64,000 nt of DNA from Leptospira perolatii (GCF_002811875.1 NZ_NPDZ01000007.1:62001-126000); one strand, 5' to 3'; counted from the first letter of the stretch, positions 25,394 to 34,606 are shown. Notes: a model not told the origin generated them from the letters alone. Numbers and translations: made by a program.

Positions 25394-25694
25394 TTTGAAA
25401 AAAGTTTCAACCTTTTTCGGAAAAATTTGGCAGTTGGTGGGTGCAAGTGCTTGGTGTGAACGTGGAATTGGCCCCACCCTGTAGTGGGCGGGGGGCTGGA
25501 GGCGGGTACCGCCGCGCCGGTTTTTGGCCTTTATCTGAAAAATCTAAGTTTTACAAGCAGAAATTCGGGTTTGGCCCCGTAGGAGCTCCTACCAGATTCA
25601 TTCTTGCGGGGTGATTTTTTATCCCGCATGGGATATTTTTCATTCGTTCAACTCTTGAACGAAATTCTTGACACATCTTCGGACTAGAATTTTC
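25394..25694. other. Intergenic region with GC-rich hairpins and a perfect palindrome
   Basis: No gene. It holds the heat-shock promoter at its left end. In the middle is a GC-rich patch (about 25471-25520) with two small hairpins (CCCAC/GTGGG and GGCGG/CCGCC). GTAGGAGCTCCTAC (25579-25592) is a perfect 14-bp palindrome similar to short repeats scattered in Leptospira genomes. ATCCC-GCAT-GGGAT followed by ATTTTT (25621-25640) looks like a weak + strand terminator. It marks the junction between core genes and the sugar region. Confidence 0.6.
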
Positions 25695-26729
25695 ATGAAC
25701 TCGTTTCAAACGATATGGGACTCAGGGGGCGAAGCTATGCCCAGAGTATTGGAATTTACGCCCCGAACTAAGGAATTGGAAAAGTATAGAAAAATCTCAG
25801 TTACCTCTGCTACTTTTTCTCGGCATGCTCAATTAGTGTCCGAGTTGAGAGCGACATTCCCTTCTGCAATTATACAGCTAAATTCGGAAGGAAGGCAGCT
25901 TTCAGGAGTGGATCTTTATGAATTCCTAAGTGATTCTGATGCAGCGATCGTTGGCCTAGAGCGGATTTCAAGAGAGTTATTGGATTCTTTGGATAAATTG
26001 AAATCTATCTCCAAATTCGGCGTTGGTTTAGATAATATTGATACCGGTCGCTGCAGCGAATTGGGCATTCATTTAGGTTGGACTGGCGGAGTAAATCGTC
26101 GCTCGGTTTCCGAACTTTCCTTGGCTTTTCTTTTGGGCTTATCTCGAAACGTTTTTTTTTCGGGATATTCTCTGAAATCGGGCACTTGGAATAAGAATGG
26201 CGGGAGAACTCTTTCGGGTAGAACTGTCGGGATTGTAGGATTTGGCTTTATCGGGGAAGATTTGGCCAGATTATTACAGCCATTTCATTGTAAGTTGCTC
26301 GTTGCTGACATAGTGGATAAATCTTTTGTTGCCCCTCTATATGGAGGAAAGCAAGTTTCTCTGGAGGAGCTCCTACGAGGATCTGATTTTGTAACTCTTC
26401 ACGTGCCGTTAACGGAACTTACTCGTACAATAATAAATTCGCATACGCTTTCTTTAATGAGGTCAGATGCATTTCTAATCAATACGGCTCGGGGACCGCT
26501 TGTGAACGAAGAGGATCTTAAGAATGCATTAAAAATCGGTGCAGGTCTCGCAGAAGGTAAGGGGATTGCAGGAGCTGCATTGGATGTTTTTAATATGGAG
26601 CCGCCCGAGGATGCTGAGTTGTTGGCATTACCAAACCTAATGGTCACTCCACATATCGGCGGAAATGCTGCGGAGGCAGTTTTGGCAATGGGACAGTCTG
26701 CGATTTTTGGATTAAGTAAAATTGCATGA
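25695..26729 (+). CDS. D-isomer-specific 2-hydroxyacid dehydrogenase
   Basis: 344 residues from ATG 25695 (the frame is open to a TTG at 25668). NAD-dependent enzyme interconverting a 2-hydroxy acid and a 2-keto acid. The nucleotide-binding GFGFIGEDLA and the catalytic Arg (NTARGPLV), Glu (in NMEPPED) and His (TPHIGGN) are all present. It resembles phosphoglycerate dehydrogenases without a C-terminal ACT domain. First gene of the eight-gene block A, so it probably acts on a 2-keto acid or sugar acid of that pathway rather than on serine synthesis. Confidence 0.9.
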   Translation: MNSFQTIWDSGGEAMPRVLEFTPRTKELEKYRKISVTSATFSRHAQLVSELRATFPSAIIQLNSEGRQLSGVDLYEFLSDSDAAIVGLERISRELLDSLDKLKSISKFGVGLDNIDTGRCSELGIHLGWTGGVNRRSVSELSLAFLLGLSRNVFFSGYSLKSGTWNKNGGRTLSGRTVGIVGFGFIGEDLARLLQPFHCKLLVADIVDKSFVAPLYGGKQVSLEELLRGSDFVTLHVPLTELTRTIINSHTLSLMRSDAFLINTARGPLVNEEDLKNALKIGAGLAEGKGIAGAALDVFNMEPPEDAELLALPNLMVTPHIGGNAAEAVLAMGQSAIFGLSKIA

Positions 26730-26805
26730 TACTTTATTCTGAATTTCTTCTATTTGGTTTAGCTCCAATAAATAGATAATTTCTGCTTTTATCGAAATTC
26801 ATTCT

Positions 26806-27498
26806 ATGGAACTTCTATCTTATTCTTTATCTTCTTTTACGCCTGCATATGGCGAAGGTATTCCGCCTTCGATTTCCCTGGATCGCTCCATAGCGAGAGG
26901 TGACTCATCGAATTCGCTGTTCTTGAAGCTATCGAATCACTCCGGGACTCATATTGACGCTCCTTTCCATTTCGATGAATTTGGTAAGAAATTGACTGAT
27001 TACAATCCAGATTTTTGGACTTGCTCTAATGGTTTATTAATAAAATTTAATAAACTGCCCCAGCCTGGTCAATGGATTGATAAACAAACAGTCCTTGAAT
27101 ATCTGCAAGGATTGCCTGAGGACTTAGCATTTTCAGCCGAAGAGATTGAAATTTTGCTTCTAAGTACCGGCTGGTCCTCCCGTAGGGGGTCCGTAGAATA
27201 CTCCAAGAATTCTCCCGGGATTTCGGAAGATGTTGCCGATTTCCTAAGAGAACGGTTTCCTATGGTGCGCTTTTTGGGTTTTGATTTGATTTCAATCTCC
27301 AGTTTTTCTGATCGGCCGAGAGGCAGAATCGCTCATAAAGCTTTCTTAATGAACGAAAAACCTATCCTGCCGATTGAAGATATGGATTTATCAAGATTCG
27401 ATAGTTCAACTTTATTTGATCGAGTTTTAATTTCACCTTGGTTTATAGAAGGTGCCGACGGCGCACCTGTAACTGTATGGGCTGACAGGCGCATTTAG
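26806..27498 (+). CDS. Cyclase-family metal-dependent hydrolase (kynurenine-formamidase fold)
   Basis: 230 residues with the family motif HxGTHxDxPxH: His45, His49, Asp51 and His55 should bind the metal. Members include bacterial kynurenine formamidase, isatin hydrolase and polyketide cyclases; they open amides or lactone-like rings. There are no tryptophan-degradation genes nearby. Within block A a ring-opening or lactone hydrolysis role on a sugar-acid intermediate is a reasonable guess. Start ATG 26806; 76 bases from the previous gene. Confidence 0.87.
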   Translation: MELLSYSLSSFTPAYGEGIPPSISLDRSIARGDSSNSLFLKLSNHSGTHIDAPFHFDEFGKKLTDYNPDFWTCSNGLLIKFNKLPQPGQWIDKQTVLEYLQGLPEDLAFSAEEIEILLLSTGWSSRRGSVEYSKNSPGISEDVADFLRERFPMVRFLGFDLISISSFSDRPRGRIAHKAFLMNEKPILPIEDMDLSRFDSSTLFDRVLISPWFIEGADGAPVTVWADRRI

Positions 27499-27509
27499 GT
27501 AGGAAGCAA

Positions 27510-28538
27510 ATGAATAGTAAATTGAAAGTTGGTATAGCCGGGTATGGGATTGTAGGCAAAAGGCGTAGAGAATGGATCGATCGAAATCAGAATTTTCTGA
27601 CTGTAGCTGTCTGCGACAGAAATAAAGAGCAGTTGGCAAATCTTTCCGGTAATACTGCAGTCTATTCTGATTATGTGGATATGATCAATAAAGAAGATCT
27701 CGACGTCTTGTTTGTGGCCTTAACTAACGATGCAGCAGCTCATGCAACGGAGTTGGGTTTAGGCAAAGGAATGCATGTATTCTGTGAAAAACCTCCAGCC
27801 AGAAGCCCGGAAGAGCTTTGTAATATTGAAAAAATTTTAGATGCGTCACCTAATTTAAAATTAAAATACGGATTCAATCATAGGTATCATGACTCTGTAA
27901 AGGAAGCGTTGCAAATAGTTCAAAGTGGCCGACTTGGAAAAGTGCTGAGTATGCGCGGTGTTTATGGTAAGTCTGTTTTGGTGCGATTTGCGAACGAATG
28001 GCGAAGCGATAGGTCAGTTGCCGGCGGTGGAATACTTCTTGATCAAGGGATCCATATGGCCGATTTGATGCGTTTATTTGGAGGAAACATTCAGGAAGTT
28101 AAAAGTTTTGTTTCGAATTCTTATTGGAATTTCGATGTTGAGGACAATGCATTTGCACTTATTCTTTTTCAAAGCGGTGTGATTGGGCAACTTCATTCAA
28201 GTGCTACCGAATGGCGTCATCAATTTAATCTTCAGATCAATTTGACTGGAGGAGCTCTGGTTTTAGAGGGTATCCTCTCAGGTACTAAATCCTACGGACA
28301 GGAAATATTAAGAATATTTGATAGTAAAACTGAAGCTTTTGGGAACCCACGAGAAGAAAGAGTGAATTATCTGGAAGATAATTCGTGGCGAGACGAAATT
28401 AATGAGTTTGCAGATTGCATCGTTAATGACAGGGTAATCACAACTGGGTCTATCGCAGATGGTCGCAAGACTTTGGAGCTTGTATATTCAATATACAAGG
28501 CAGATTCCTCTTGGGCGAGCCGCTACGGAATAGTATGA
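27510..28538 (+). CDS. Gfo/Idh/MocA-family oxidoreductase
   Basis: 342 residues, NAD(P)-dependent sugar oxidoreductase. N-terminal Rossmann fold (GIAGYGIVGKRR), then the EKPPARSPEEL block whose Lys lies in the active site, and a C-terminal alpha/beta domain (GGGILLDQGIHMADL, with the catalytic His in DQGIHMADL). The substrate is not predictable, and usual ones are inositols, UDP-sugar acids and ketosugars. Twelve bases after the cyclase-family gene, and overlapping the next SDR by four, so it is part of a tight operon. Confidence 0.9.
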   Translation: MNSKLKVGIAGYGIVGKRRREWIDRNQNFLTVAVCDRNKEQLANLSGNTAVYSDYVDMINKEDLDVLFVALTNDAAAHATELGLGKGMHVFCEKPPARSPEELCNIEKILDASPNLKLKYGFNHRYHDSVKEALQIVQSGRLGKVLSMRGVYGKSVLVRFANEWRSDRSVAGGGILLDQGIHMADLMRLFGGNIQEVKSFVSNSYWNFDVEDNAFALILFQSGVIGQLHSSATEWRHQFNLQINLTGGALVLEGILSGTKSYGQEILRIFDSKTEAFGNPREERVNYLEDNSWRDEINEFADCIVNDRVITTGSIADGRKTLELVYSIYKADSSWASRYGIV

Positions 28539-29284
28539 AGATTGAATTTGGTGGAAAGGTCTGTTTGGTTACTGGGGGAACTCGTGGAATTGGTTTGAAG
28601 ATTGCTCAGGATTTACTCAATTCGGGGGCAACGGTGTTTGTAACTGGAACCTCAGGTCAAAAACCGAATTTTAGCAATTTGGGAATCTCTGCTTCTTTGC
28701 ATAATTGTCTTACGTATTTACCACTTGATTTAAGCTCTGAATTATCTACTAATGAGTTTTTAGAAACCATTTCAGATATGACTATCGATATTTTGGTTAA
28801 TAACGCTGGTATTAATCGAATTAATAAAGTTGAAGACGTAATTTTTAAAGACTGGCAAGACATGCTAAAGGTGAACCTGGAAGGTCCATTTAGATTGCTT
28901 CAATTAGTCTTACCTGGAATGAGGAGAAGAAATTTTGGTCGTGTGGTCAACATTTCTTCCATATTTGGGAAAATCAGTCGCGAGAAAAGATCTGCGTACA
29001 CGATCACAAAATACGGAATCCACGGTCTGACAGTTACTTCTTCTATCGAGTTTGCAAAATACAATGTTCTTATTAACACCGTTTCACCTGGGTTCATTCT
29101 GACTGACCTAACTAAGAAAAATCTTTCTAAAGAGGAAATAGAAGAATTGGCATCCAGGATTCCTGCTGGTCGCTTAGGCGAGGTCGGTGATATTTCCAGC
29201 GCTGTTCTTTATTTATGTAGTGAAGCAAATACTTACATATCAGGGCAAAATTTGATTGTAGATGGTGGCTTTGTAAATGTCTGA
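28535..29284 (+). CDS. Short-chain dehydrogenase/reductase
   Basis: 249 residues from ATG 28535 (overlaps the previous stop as ATGA). Classical SDR: TGGTRGIG cofactor loop, NNAGINR, catalytic Ser in NISSIFG and YTITK (Tyr and Lys), and the C-terminal SGQNLIVDGGF. It resembles 3-ketoacyl reductase-type SDRs that also serve many sugar and cyclitol pathways. With a sugar-phosphate cyclase next to it, reduction or epimerisation of a keto-cyclitol is a plausible role. Its last bases overlap the cyclase start. Confidence 0.9.
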   Translation: MKIEFGGKVCLVTGGTRGIGLKIAQDLLNSGATVFVTGTSGQKPNFSNLGISASLHNCLTYLPLDLSSELSTNEFLETISDMTIDILVNNAGINRINKVEDVIFKDWQDMLKVNLEGPFRLLQLVLPGMRRRNFGRVVNISSIFGKISREKRSAYTITKYGIHGLTVTSSIEFAKYNVLINTVSPGFILTDLTKKNLSKEEIEELASRIPAGRLGEVGDISSAVLYLCSEANTYISGQNLIVDGGFVNV

Positions 29285-30353
29285 GGAAATCTCGGTCTCA
29301 TCTAGCAAAGGAATTTACCATGTTCAGTTTGGAAACTCCCCTACGCAATTTCTTCATACAAAGTTGGAAAATCGTGCTATAGTTGTAGTTGATCGGAAAA
29401 TTTTAGAACTTTATCCAAATATTTTATCGCATAGCTTGTTCGAGAAACGCCTGGTTTTAATTGAAGCAATTGAGGAGAATAAAACTTTTAAGGCTGCTGG
29501 TGATCTATTGGAGCACCTGCTTTTCCTAGGATTGAAGCGCAACGATTTGTTAGTTGCCTTAGGAGGAGGCATTATTCAAGACTTGGTCTCCTTCACTGCT
29601 TCTGTATATATGAGAGGAATTGAGTGGCATTATGTTCCAACTACTTTGCTCTCTATTGCAGATAGTTGTATTGGCGGCAAAACATCTATTAACCTTTCGT
29701 TTTCTAAAAATACAGTTGGCACTTTTCATCCACCCTCTTCAGTGTATGTAGACTTAAATTTCTTAAAAACTCTTGGAAGAGATGAAATCCAATCTGGAAT
29801 CGGTGAAATGCTTCACTATTTTGTTTACTCTGGTTCACCCTATTTGAAAAAAATTCTCGAAGAGTATGACTCATTATTTACCAATTTTGAACTCCTAAAG
29901 AGCTATGTAAAAGAAAGCTTAGCGATTAAAAAAACTGTAATAGAGAAGGATGAATTTGATCAGGGTGAACGGAGAAAATTTAATTATGGGCACACCTTTG
30001 GACATGCTCTAGAAGTTGCCTCAGGGTTTACCATTCAACATGGGCAAGCCGTCACTATTGGGATGGCAATTGCAAATAGAATCTCTGAGCATTTGGATTT
30101 GTTAAGTAAGCCTAAAGCGGAACGGCTGAATGGTATTCTTAGAAAGAATTTCCCTGCTATTGACGGCAACAAATTGAGCATTACGGAATTTATTGATAAT
30201 TTACGAAAGGATAAGAAGAATACTGGAAGCAAGGTTACTTGCATTCTTTGTCGCGATTTTGGCAAACTAGAAATAAAAGAAATCGAAATAGATCAAAACA
30301 TAAAATCATGCATTGAAGAAACGCTTCAATCGGCAGGGTTTAGTCTTTTTTAG
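29277..30353 (+). CDS. Dehydroquinate-synthase-like sugar-phosphate cyclase
   Basis: 358 residues, iron/zinc- and NAD-dependent cyclase of the superfamily that holds AroB (dehydroquinate synthase) and the valiolone synthases. NAD-binding LGGGIIQDLVSF and PTTLLSIADSCIGGKT are present; the metal ligands are Glu177 (GIGEML), His239 (NYGHTFGHALE) and His255 (QHGQAV). Members turn a C7 sugar phosphate or DAHP into a carbocycle. Placed with a GmhA-like isomerase and an aldolase and far from aromatic genes, it is less likely to be the housekeeping AroB. A C7-cyclitol product is possible but cannot be proved from motifs. Overlaps the SDR end by eight bases. Confidence 0.88.
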   Translation: MSEEISVSSSKGIYHVQFGNSPTQFLHTKLENRAIVVVDRKILELYPNILSHSLFEKRLVLIEAIEENKTFKAAGDLLEHLLFLGLKRNDLLVALGGGIIQDLVSFTASVYMRGIEWHYVPTTLLSIADSCIGGKTSINLSFSKNTVGTFHPPSSVYVDLNFLKTLGRDEIQSGIGEMLHYFVYSGSPYLKKILEEYDSLFTNFELLKSYVKESLAIKKTVIEKDEFDQGERRKFNYGHTFGHALEVASGFTIQHGQAVTIGMAIANRISEHLDLLSKPKAERLNGILRKNFPAIDGNKLSITEFIDNLRKDKKNTGSKVTCILCRDFGKLEIKEIEIDQNIKSCIEETLQSAGFSLF

Positions 30354-30382
30354 TCAACGAATCTTATTGGAAATACTAAGTT

Positions 30383-30982
30383 ATGAACCAGCTCGATAAA
30401 ATTTTTGAGAATTCTGCCGGACCAAAGGAGTTCGCGGAAGGCTACCTACAACATCTTTCTGATTTACTCGGAAAGCTTAATACTTTGGAGATAAGTAACA
30501 CAATCAATGAATTTCTAAAGGTTAGGGAAAATGGAAAAAAAATTCTCTTTTTAGGAAATGGAGGTAGTGCAGCAACAGCTTCGCATTTCGTAAACGATAT
30601 CGCCGTGGGGACTCGTAAAAAGGAGAAGCCGTTTAAGGCGATTGGTTTGACAGATAATATCGCTGCCGTCACGGCTATTGCAAACGATGATGGTTATGAG
30701 AATATCTTTGTTAAGCAATTGGAATACCTGCTAGAACCTGGTGATTTGGTAGTGGCGATTTCAGCCTCAGGCAATTCTCCTAACGTGATCAAGGCGGTTG
30801 AATATGCCAAGGGAAAAGGAAATCGAATTGTAGGCTTGACTGGCTTTGATGGCGGGAAACTAGGTCAGTTGTCTGATATACTAGTGCATGTTGAAACAGC
30901 GAAGGGTGAATATGGCCCGGTCGAAGATATTCATATGGTCATGGATCACTTGATCGGATCCTATTTAAATAGAGTGCCTTGA
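30383..30982 (+). CDS. SIS-domain (GmhA-like) sugar-phosphate isomerase
   Basis: 199 residues, single SIS domain. FLGNGGSAATASHF and ISASGNSPNVIKA are the phosphate-binding SIS motifs. It is like phosphoheptose isomerase GmhA (sedoheptulose-7-P to heptose-7-P), but its metal-site segment reads SHFVND instead of HLSAEL, and EDIHMVMDH takes the place of the QESHIMIGH seen in the second, more typical GmhA of this window (53041). So it may act on a related C7 or C6 ketose phosphate. In block A it could feed the cyclase. Confidence 0.85.
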   Translation: MNQLDKIFENSAGPKEFAEGYLQHLSDLLGKLNTLEISNTINEFLKVRENGKKILFLGNGGSAATASHFVNDIAVGTRKKEKPFKAIGLTDNIAAVTAIANDDGYENIFVKQLEYLLEPGDLVVAISASGNSPNVIKAVEYAKGKGNRIVGLTGFDGGKLGQLSDILVHVETAKGEYGPVEDIHMVMDHLIGSYLNRVP

Positions 30983-30989
30983 TAATCGA

Positions 30990-31757
30990 ATGAAATCTAA
31001 AGAAATTCGCCAAAAATTGGCGGAAGGTGAGGTTACTTACGGAACTTGGATGCAGATTCCTCATCCAGCCGTAGCAGAAATTTTGTCGGCTTCCGGTTTT
31101 GAGTGGGTGGCAATCGACTTAGAGCATGGGCAAGTTTCTCCAGGTTTATTGCCGGATTTGTTTCGCGCGATTGAATTGAGCGGGGCTTGCCCGTTTGCTC
31201 GAGTGGCAAGGAATCATCCCAAGGATATTAAGCAAGCCCTCGATGCAGGAGCTAAGGGGATCATAGTCCCTATGGTAGAGACTAAGGAGGATGCCAACAA
31301 TATGATCATATGGTCTCAATATCCTCCTGATGGGAAAAGAGGGGTTGGATTTTCGAGGGCAAATGTATTTGGATTAAATTTTCCAGAATATTCTAACTTG
31401 ATAAATAAGGAAATCGTAATGGTCGCTCAGATCGAGCATATTAACGCGGTGAAGAATTTAAAGGATATCTTATCTACCGGTCGCCTGGACGCGATAATGA
31501 TAGGACCGTACGACTTGTCAGGTTCTATGGGTTTGACAGGCAAGTTTGAACATCCAGATTTCTTAAAGGTTATAAGCACTATTCTCGCGGAGACAAAGCG
31601 TCAAAATGTAGCATGCGGGTTTCATATAATACATCCAAATGAAGATTCAATCGGTAAAGTAGTTTCGGACGGTTATCGATTTATAGCACTTGGAACTGAC
31701 GCCGTATATCTCTGGAGTTCAGCTACTGATACTATGCAGAAAGCAAAGAAAAAATGA
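30990..31757 (+). CDS. HpcH/HpaI-family pyruvate aldolase
   Basis: 255 residues, class II metal-dependent aldolase barrel. The motifs VAIDLEHGQ, IVPMVETKEDA (metal Glu), VAQIEH and GPYDLSGSMG (metal-site Asp) match 2-keto-3-deoxy-sugar-acid aldolases that add pyruvate to an aldehyde. Usually catabolic, they run in either direction. Beside a cytidylyltransferase it more likely makes a 2-keto-3-deoxy (ulosonic) acid, in place of a PEP-dependent synthase. Starts seven bases after the SIS gene; ATGA overlap with the next gene. Confidence 0.88.
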   Translation: MKSKEIRQKLAEGEVTYGTWMQIPHPAVAEILSASGFEWVAIDLEHGQVSPGLLPDLFRAIELSGACPFARVARNHPKDIKQALDAGAKGIIVPMVETKEDANNMIIWSQYPPDGKRGVGFSRANVFGLNFPEYSNLINKEIVMVAQIEHINAVKNLKDILSTGRLDAIMIGPYDLSGSMGLTGKFEHPDFLKVISTILAETKRQNVACGFHIIHPNEDSIGKVVSDGYRFIALGTDAVYLWSSATDTMQKAKKK

Positions 31758-32524
31758 ATACAGTCGCAATTATTCCAGCAAGGATGGCTAGCACTCGATT
31801 TCCGGGAAAACCGTTAGCCGACATTCATGGTGTTCCGATGATCGGGCATCTATTTCATCGTTGTAAAAAATCAACTTTGATAAATGAGGTGTATGTCGCC
31901 ACCTGTGATTTGGAAATCAAATCCTATATCGAATCGCAGGGTGGCATAGCCATTATGACTTCCGACAAACATGAGCGCGCGAGTGACCGAACTGCTGAAG
32001 CCATGTTTGCTATAGAAAAGCTTACTGGCAGAACAATCGATGTTGTTGCTATGGTGCAAGGTGATGAACCTATGATTACGCCGGAAATCTTAAATCGAAT
32101 GGTGCAACCATTCATTGACGATTCAAATGTAAGCGTGGTGAATCTGATGGCCGATCTCTTGAATAAAAAAGAGCAAGAAGATGCGAACGAGGTAAAAGTT
32201 GTAACTGATTTGGCGGACAACGCACTCTATTTTTCTAGGGAGCCCATTCCCTCCTGGAAGAAAGGGGGTGAGAACTTACGAATGCTAAAGCAGCTCGGCT
32301 TGATTAGTTTCAAAAAGGAATATTTACTGAAATTCAATTCCTTGCCCCAGACTCCTCTAGAAATAGCCGAATCGGTTGACATGCTTCGTTTTTTAGAGCA
32401 TGGAGTTCCAATCCGAATGATTCATTCGAATGCAGTCACTTATTCCGTAGATACTCCTGCTGATCTCGAGGTGGTGAGGGAAAAAATGAAGTCAGATACA
32501 CTGCGCTTGCTTTATTCTTCATGA
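31754..32524 (+). CDS. KdsB-like CMP-ulosonate cytidylyltransferase
   Basis: 256 residues. Activates a 3-deoxy-ulosonic acid with CTP to give the CMP-sugar. The start MNTVAIIPARMASTRFPGKPLADI, then MVQGDEP, and FSREPIPSWK and ESVDMLRFLEHG are hallmarks of 3-deoxy-manno-octulosonate cytidylyltransferase (KdsB). It differs from housekeeping KdsB (HERASDRTAEAM for the usual GTDR region), so I take it as the dedicated activator of block A's product, not plain CMP-Kdo synthase. Last gene of block A; no terminator seen after it. Confidence 0.88.
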   Translation: MNTVAIIPARMASTRFPGKPLADIHGVPMIGHLFHRCKKSTLINEVYVATCDLEIKSYIESQGGIAIMTSDKHERASDRTAEAMFAIEKLTGRTIDVVAMVQGDEPMITPEILNRMVQPFIDDSNVSVVNLMADLLNKKEQEDANEVKVVTDLADNALYFSREPIPSWKKGGENLRMLKQLGLISFKKEYLLKFNSLPQTPLEIAESVDMLRFLEHGVPIRMIHSNAVTYSVDTPADLEVVREKMKSDTLRLLYSS

Positions 32525-33068
32525 AAGATTGGAGATTTGGCCGAGGGACTTTCTGGAGGCGGAATACCTACTACTAAGTGCCCAGGACGCTTCTCTTTTG
32601 AATCGGAATAATTTTGTATCGATCTCTTTACGAGTATGCTCTTCCAATCGCGATTCTCAAAAAATAACGAAGTATGGATGCGATTATAAATTTTGCATAA
32701 ATTGAGGTTCGTCGGAGGGCTCCGATATCCTTATGATGCAGGGTCATTCAAACAGCATTTTCCCATCGCTCCATATTAATTTCCTAAATGTGCCTGGGTT
32801 TACGGCTCTCCGTACAAATGCGGTTTGAAGAACGTTCAGGTAAATACTCGAAGGATGCTTGATTTTGACATTGTTAAGAATAGTGAGATAGATAACGAGT
32901 TCGCTCGTGTGCCAAATGCAAGGTGCGAAACTGCTGTTTTAGAATTTCTAAAATTGTTAAATAGCTATAAGCTTAGTGCCCACGTTTGGGCGTGAGAAGA
33001 AAAGGAAATTTATTGACTTGCGCTTGGAATTTGCGTAGATCATTTAGATTTTTTTAAAGTTTGTTGCA
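32525..33068. other. 544-base region without an intact gene
   Basis: One + strand frame from 32531 to 32995 carries only three internal stops and ends in an open run from ATG 32855 (46 codons, AAGG before it). That is suggestive of a decayed gene but not significant by itself, and I recognise no family in its translation. The region is AT-rich at its right end, where the promoter of the MarR-EPS gene should lie. It separates block A from the rfb-type locus. Confidence 0.45.
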
Positions 33069-33401
33069 ATGACAGAAGAGCTCAGACATAGAATCCTTAA
33101 ATTAATTGAGGAAAATCCAGGGTTTAACCAGAGAGACTTGGCAAATGCTCTCGGGATAAGCTTGGGAAAGACTAATTATTGTTTAAAGGCTCTATTGGAA
33201 AAAGGATGGATCAAAGTTAAGAACTTTAAGAATAGCAACAAAAAACTTGCATATGCATATCTTCTTACACCTCACGGCATAGAGGAAAAGCTCAGGCTAA
33301 CAGTAATATATTATAAAATTAAAAAACAAGAATACGAAGAGCTAAAATCGGAACTTGAGAAGCTTGGAATTAAGGACGAGGGGATTGCGGACGGAGCTTG
33401 A
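33069..33401 (+). CDS. MarR-EPS winged-helix regulator at the head of the LPS locus
   Basis: 110 residues. N-terminal winged helix (about 1-75): [21 protein letters not shown] then [19 protein letters not shown] recognition helix and the wing; a basic helical tail follows. It matches the MarR-type regulators found at the start of exopolysaccharide and O-antigen loci, and in Leptospira such a gene marks the left border of the rfb locus. It probably tunes transcription of the downstream operon. About 240 bases without a gene follow, presumably holding the promoter for the fucose-synthase-like gene. Confidence 0.9.
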   Translation: MTEELRHRILKLIEENPGFNQRDLANALGISLGKTNYCLKALLEKGWIKVKNFKNSNKKLAYAYLLTPHGIEEKLRLTVIYYKIKKQEYEELKSELEKLGIKDEGIADGA

Positions 33402-33643
33402 CCTTTTTGAGCCAGGTCGATCGTTGTTCAAAACACTTTAATTTAACTCAAGGACGAACCTAATTTAGTTCATCGTATCTCCAGTCACATTCCAAGAATC
33501 GGCACAAACATTATCGAGAGCTAAGAATTTATTGAGGCCAAAAAACCATGGCGCTAGGGAATTTCGCGCGATCGATCTTGTTAATTGAACTTATCGTTTT
33601 TGAGTAGGAAATCAACTTCAGGAATTTAGGAAGTTATAATAGA

Positions 33644-34600
33644 ATGGAAAAGGATTCTAAAATCTATATTGCAGGTCATAACGGTTTGGTGGGCTCTGCG
33701 CTGGTTAGAGTTCTGAAGGAAGAAGGTTATTCTCGGATTCTCGGAAAATCTCACCAAGAACTAGATCTACAGGATCAGGGAGCTGTTTTTAGCTTATTCG
33801 AGAAGGAGCGCCCTGAGTATGTTTTCTTGGCTGCAGCAAAAGTAGGAGGAATTCACGCGAATAATACCTATCCTGCTGAATTTATCTATTCCAACCTTCA
33901 AATACAGAACAATATCATCGATGCCTGTCATCGCACTGGAGTAAAAAAGCTACTCTTCTTGGGTTCCTCCTGTATTTATCCGAAGTTTGCAGAGCAGCCG
34001 ATGCGAGAGGACCAACTGCTGGCAGGTAAACTTGAGCCAACAAATGAACCTTACTCCATAGCAAAAATTGCCGGCATTATCATGTGCCAAAGTTATAATA
34101 GACAATACGGAACGAATTATATTTCTGTAATGCCCACGAACCTTTACGGCCCGGGCGATAACTATCATCCTGAAAATTCTCACGTTCTACCAGGATTGTT
34201 GAGAAGGCTCCACGAGGCAAAAGTCCGAAATTTACCCTCTGTAGAAGTTTGGGGATCGGGAAATCCTAAGCGCGAATTTCTGTTTTGCGATGATTTGGCA
34301 AAGGCATGTATTTTTCTAATGCGAAGCTATGACGTATTCGGAGATCCTACTGGAGGTGATATCGTCAATATAGGATCTGGTGAAGAAGTTTCAATTCGGG
34401 AACTGGCGCTCTTAATTAAGCAAACAGTTGGTTATTCGGGCGACCTTACTTTTGACACAACTAAACCGGAGGGAACTCCGCGGAAGCTTCTGGATGTAAC
34501 CAAACTCCATTCGCTGGGATGGAAGCATTCTATATCTCTGGAAGACGGATTAAAGATTACGTACGATGCTTTCTTGAAAATTAACGGTAAATCATTTTAA
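33644..34600 (+). CDS. fcl: GDP-L-fucose synthase family epimerase/reductase
   Basis: 318 residues, extended SDR that turns GDP-4-keto-6-deoxy-mannose into GDP-L-fucose. The [12 protein letters not shown] cofactor loop, [23 protein letters not shown] and [10 protein letters not shown] (YxxxK) motifs match GDP-fucose synthase. No GDP-mannose 4,6-dehydratase (gmd) is in this window, so its substrate is made elsewhere or differs. A GDP-6-deoxy-heptose is a second possibility because the GDP-heptose genes lie 15 kb to the right. First sugar gene after the MarR-EPS regulator. Confidence 0.9.
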   Translation: MEKDSKIYIAGHNGLVGSALVRVLKEEGYSRILGKSHQELDLQDQGAVFSLFEKERPEYVFLAAAKVGGIHANNTYPAEFIYSNLQIQNNIIDACHRTGVKKLLFLGSSCIYPKFAEQPMREDQLLAGKLEPTNEPYSIAKIAGIIMCQSYNRQYGTNYISVMPTNLYGPGDNYHPENSHVLPGLLRRLHEAKVRNLPSVEVWGSGNPKREFLFCDDLAKACIFLMRSYDVFGDPTGGDIVNIGSGEEVSIRELALLIKQTVGYSGDLTFDTTKPEGTPRKLLDVTKLHSLGWKHSISLEDGLKITYDAFLKINGKSF

Positions 34601-34606
34601 TAATCC

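Noticed and set aside
25668..25690. TTGACA and TAGAAT upstream of the first block A gene
   Set aside because: Spacing is 11 bases, far from the 16-18 needed for a sigma-70 promoter.
33551..33560. GGCGCTAGGG before the first sugar gene, like an ops element (RfaH site)
   Set aside because: Only a partial match to GGCGGTAGC, no second JUMPStart block, and no RfaH seen; likely chance.
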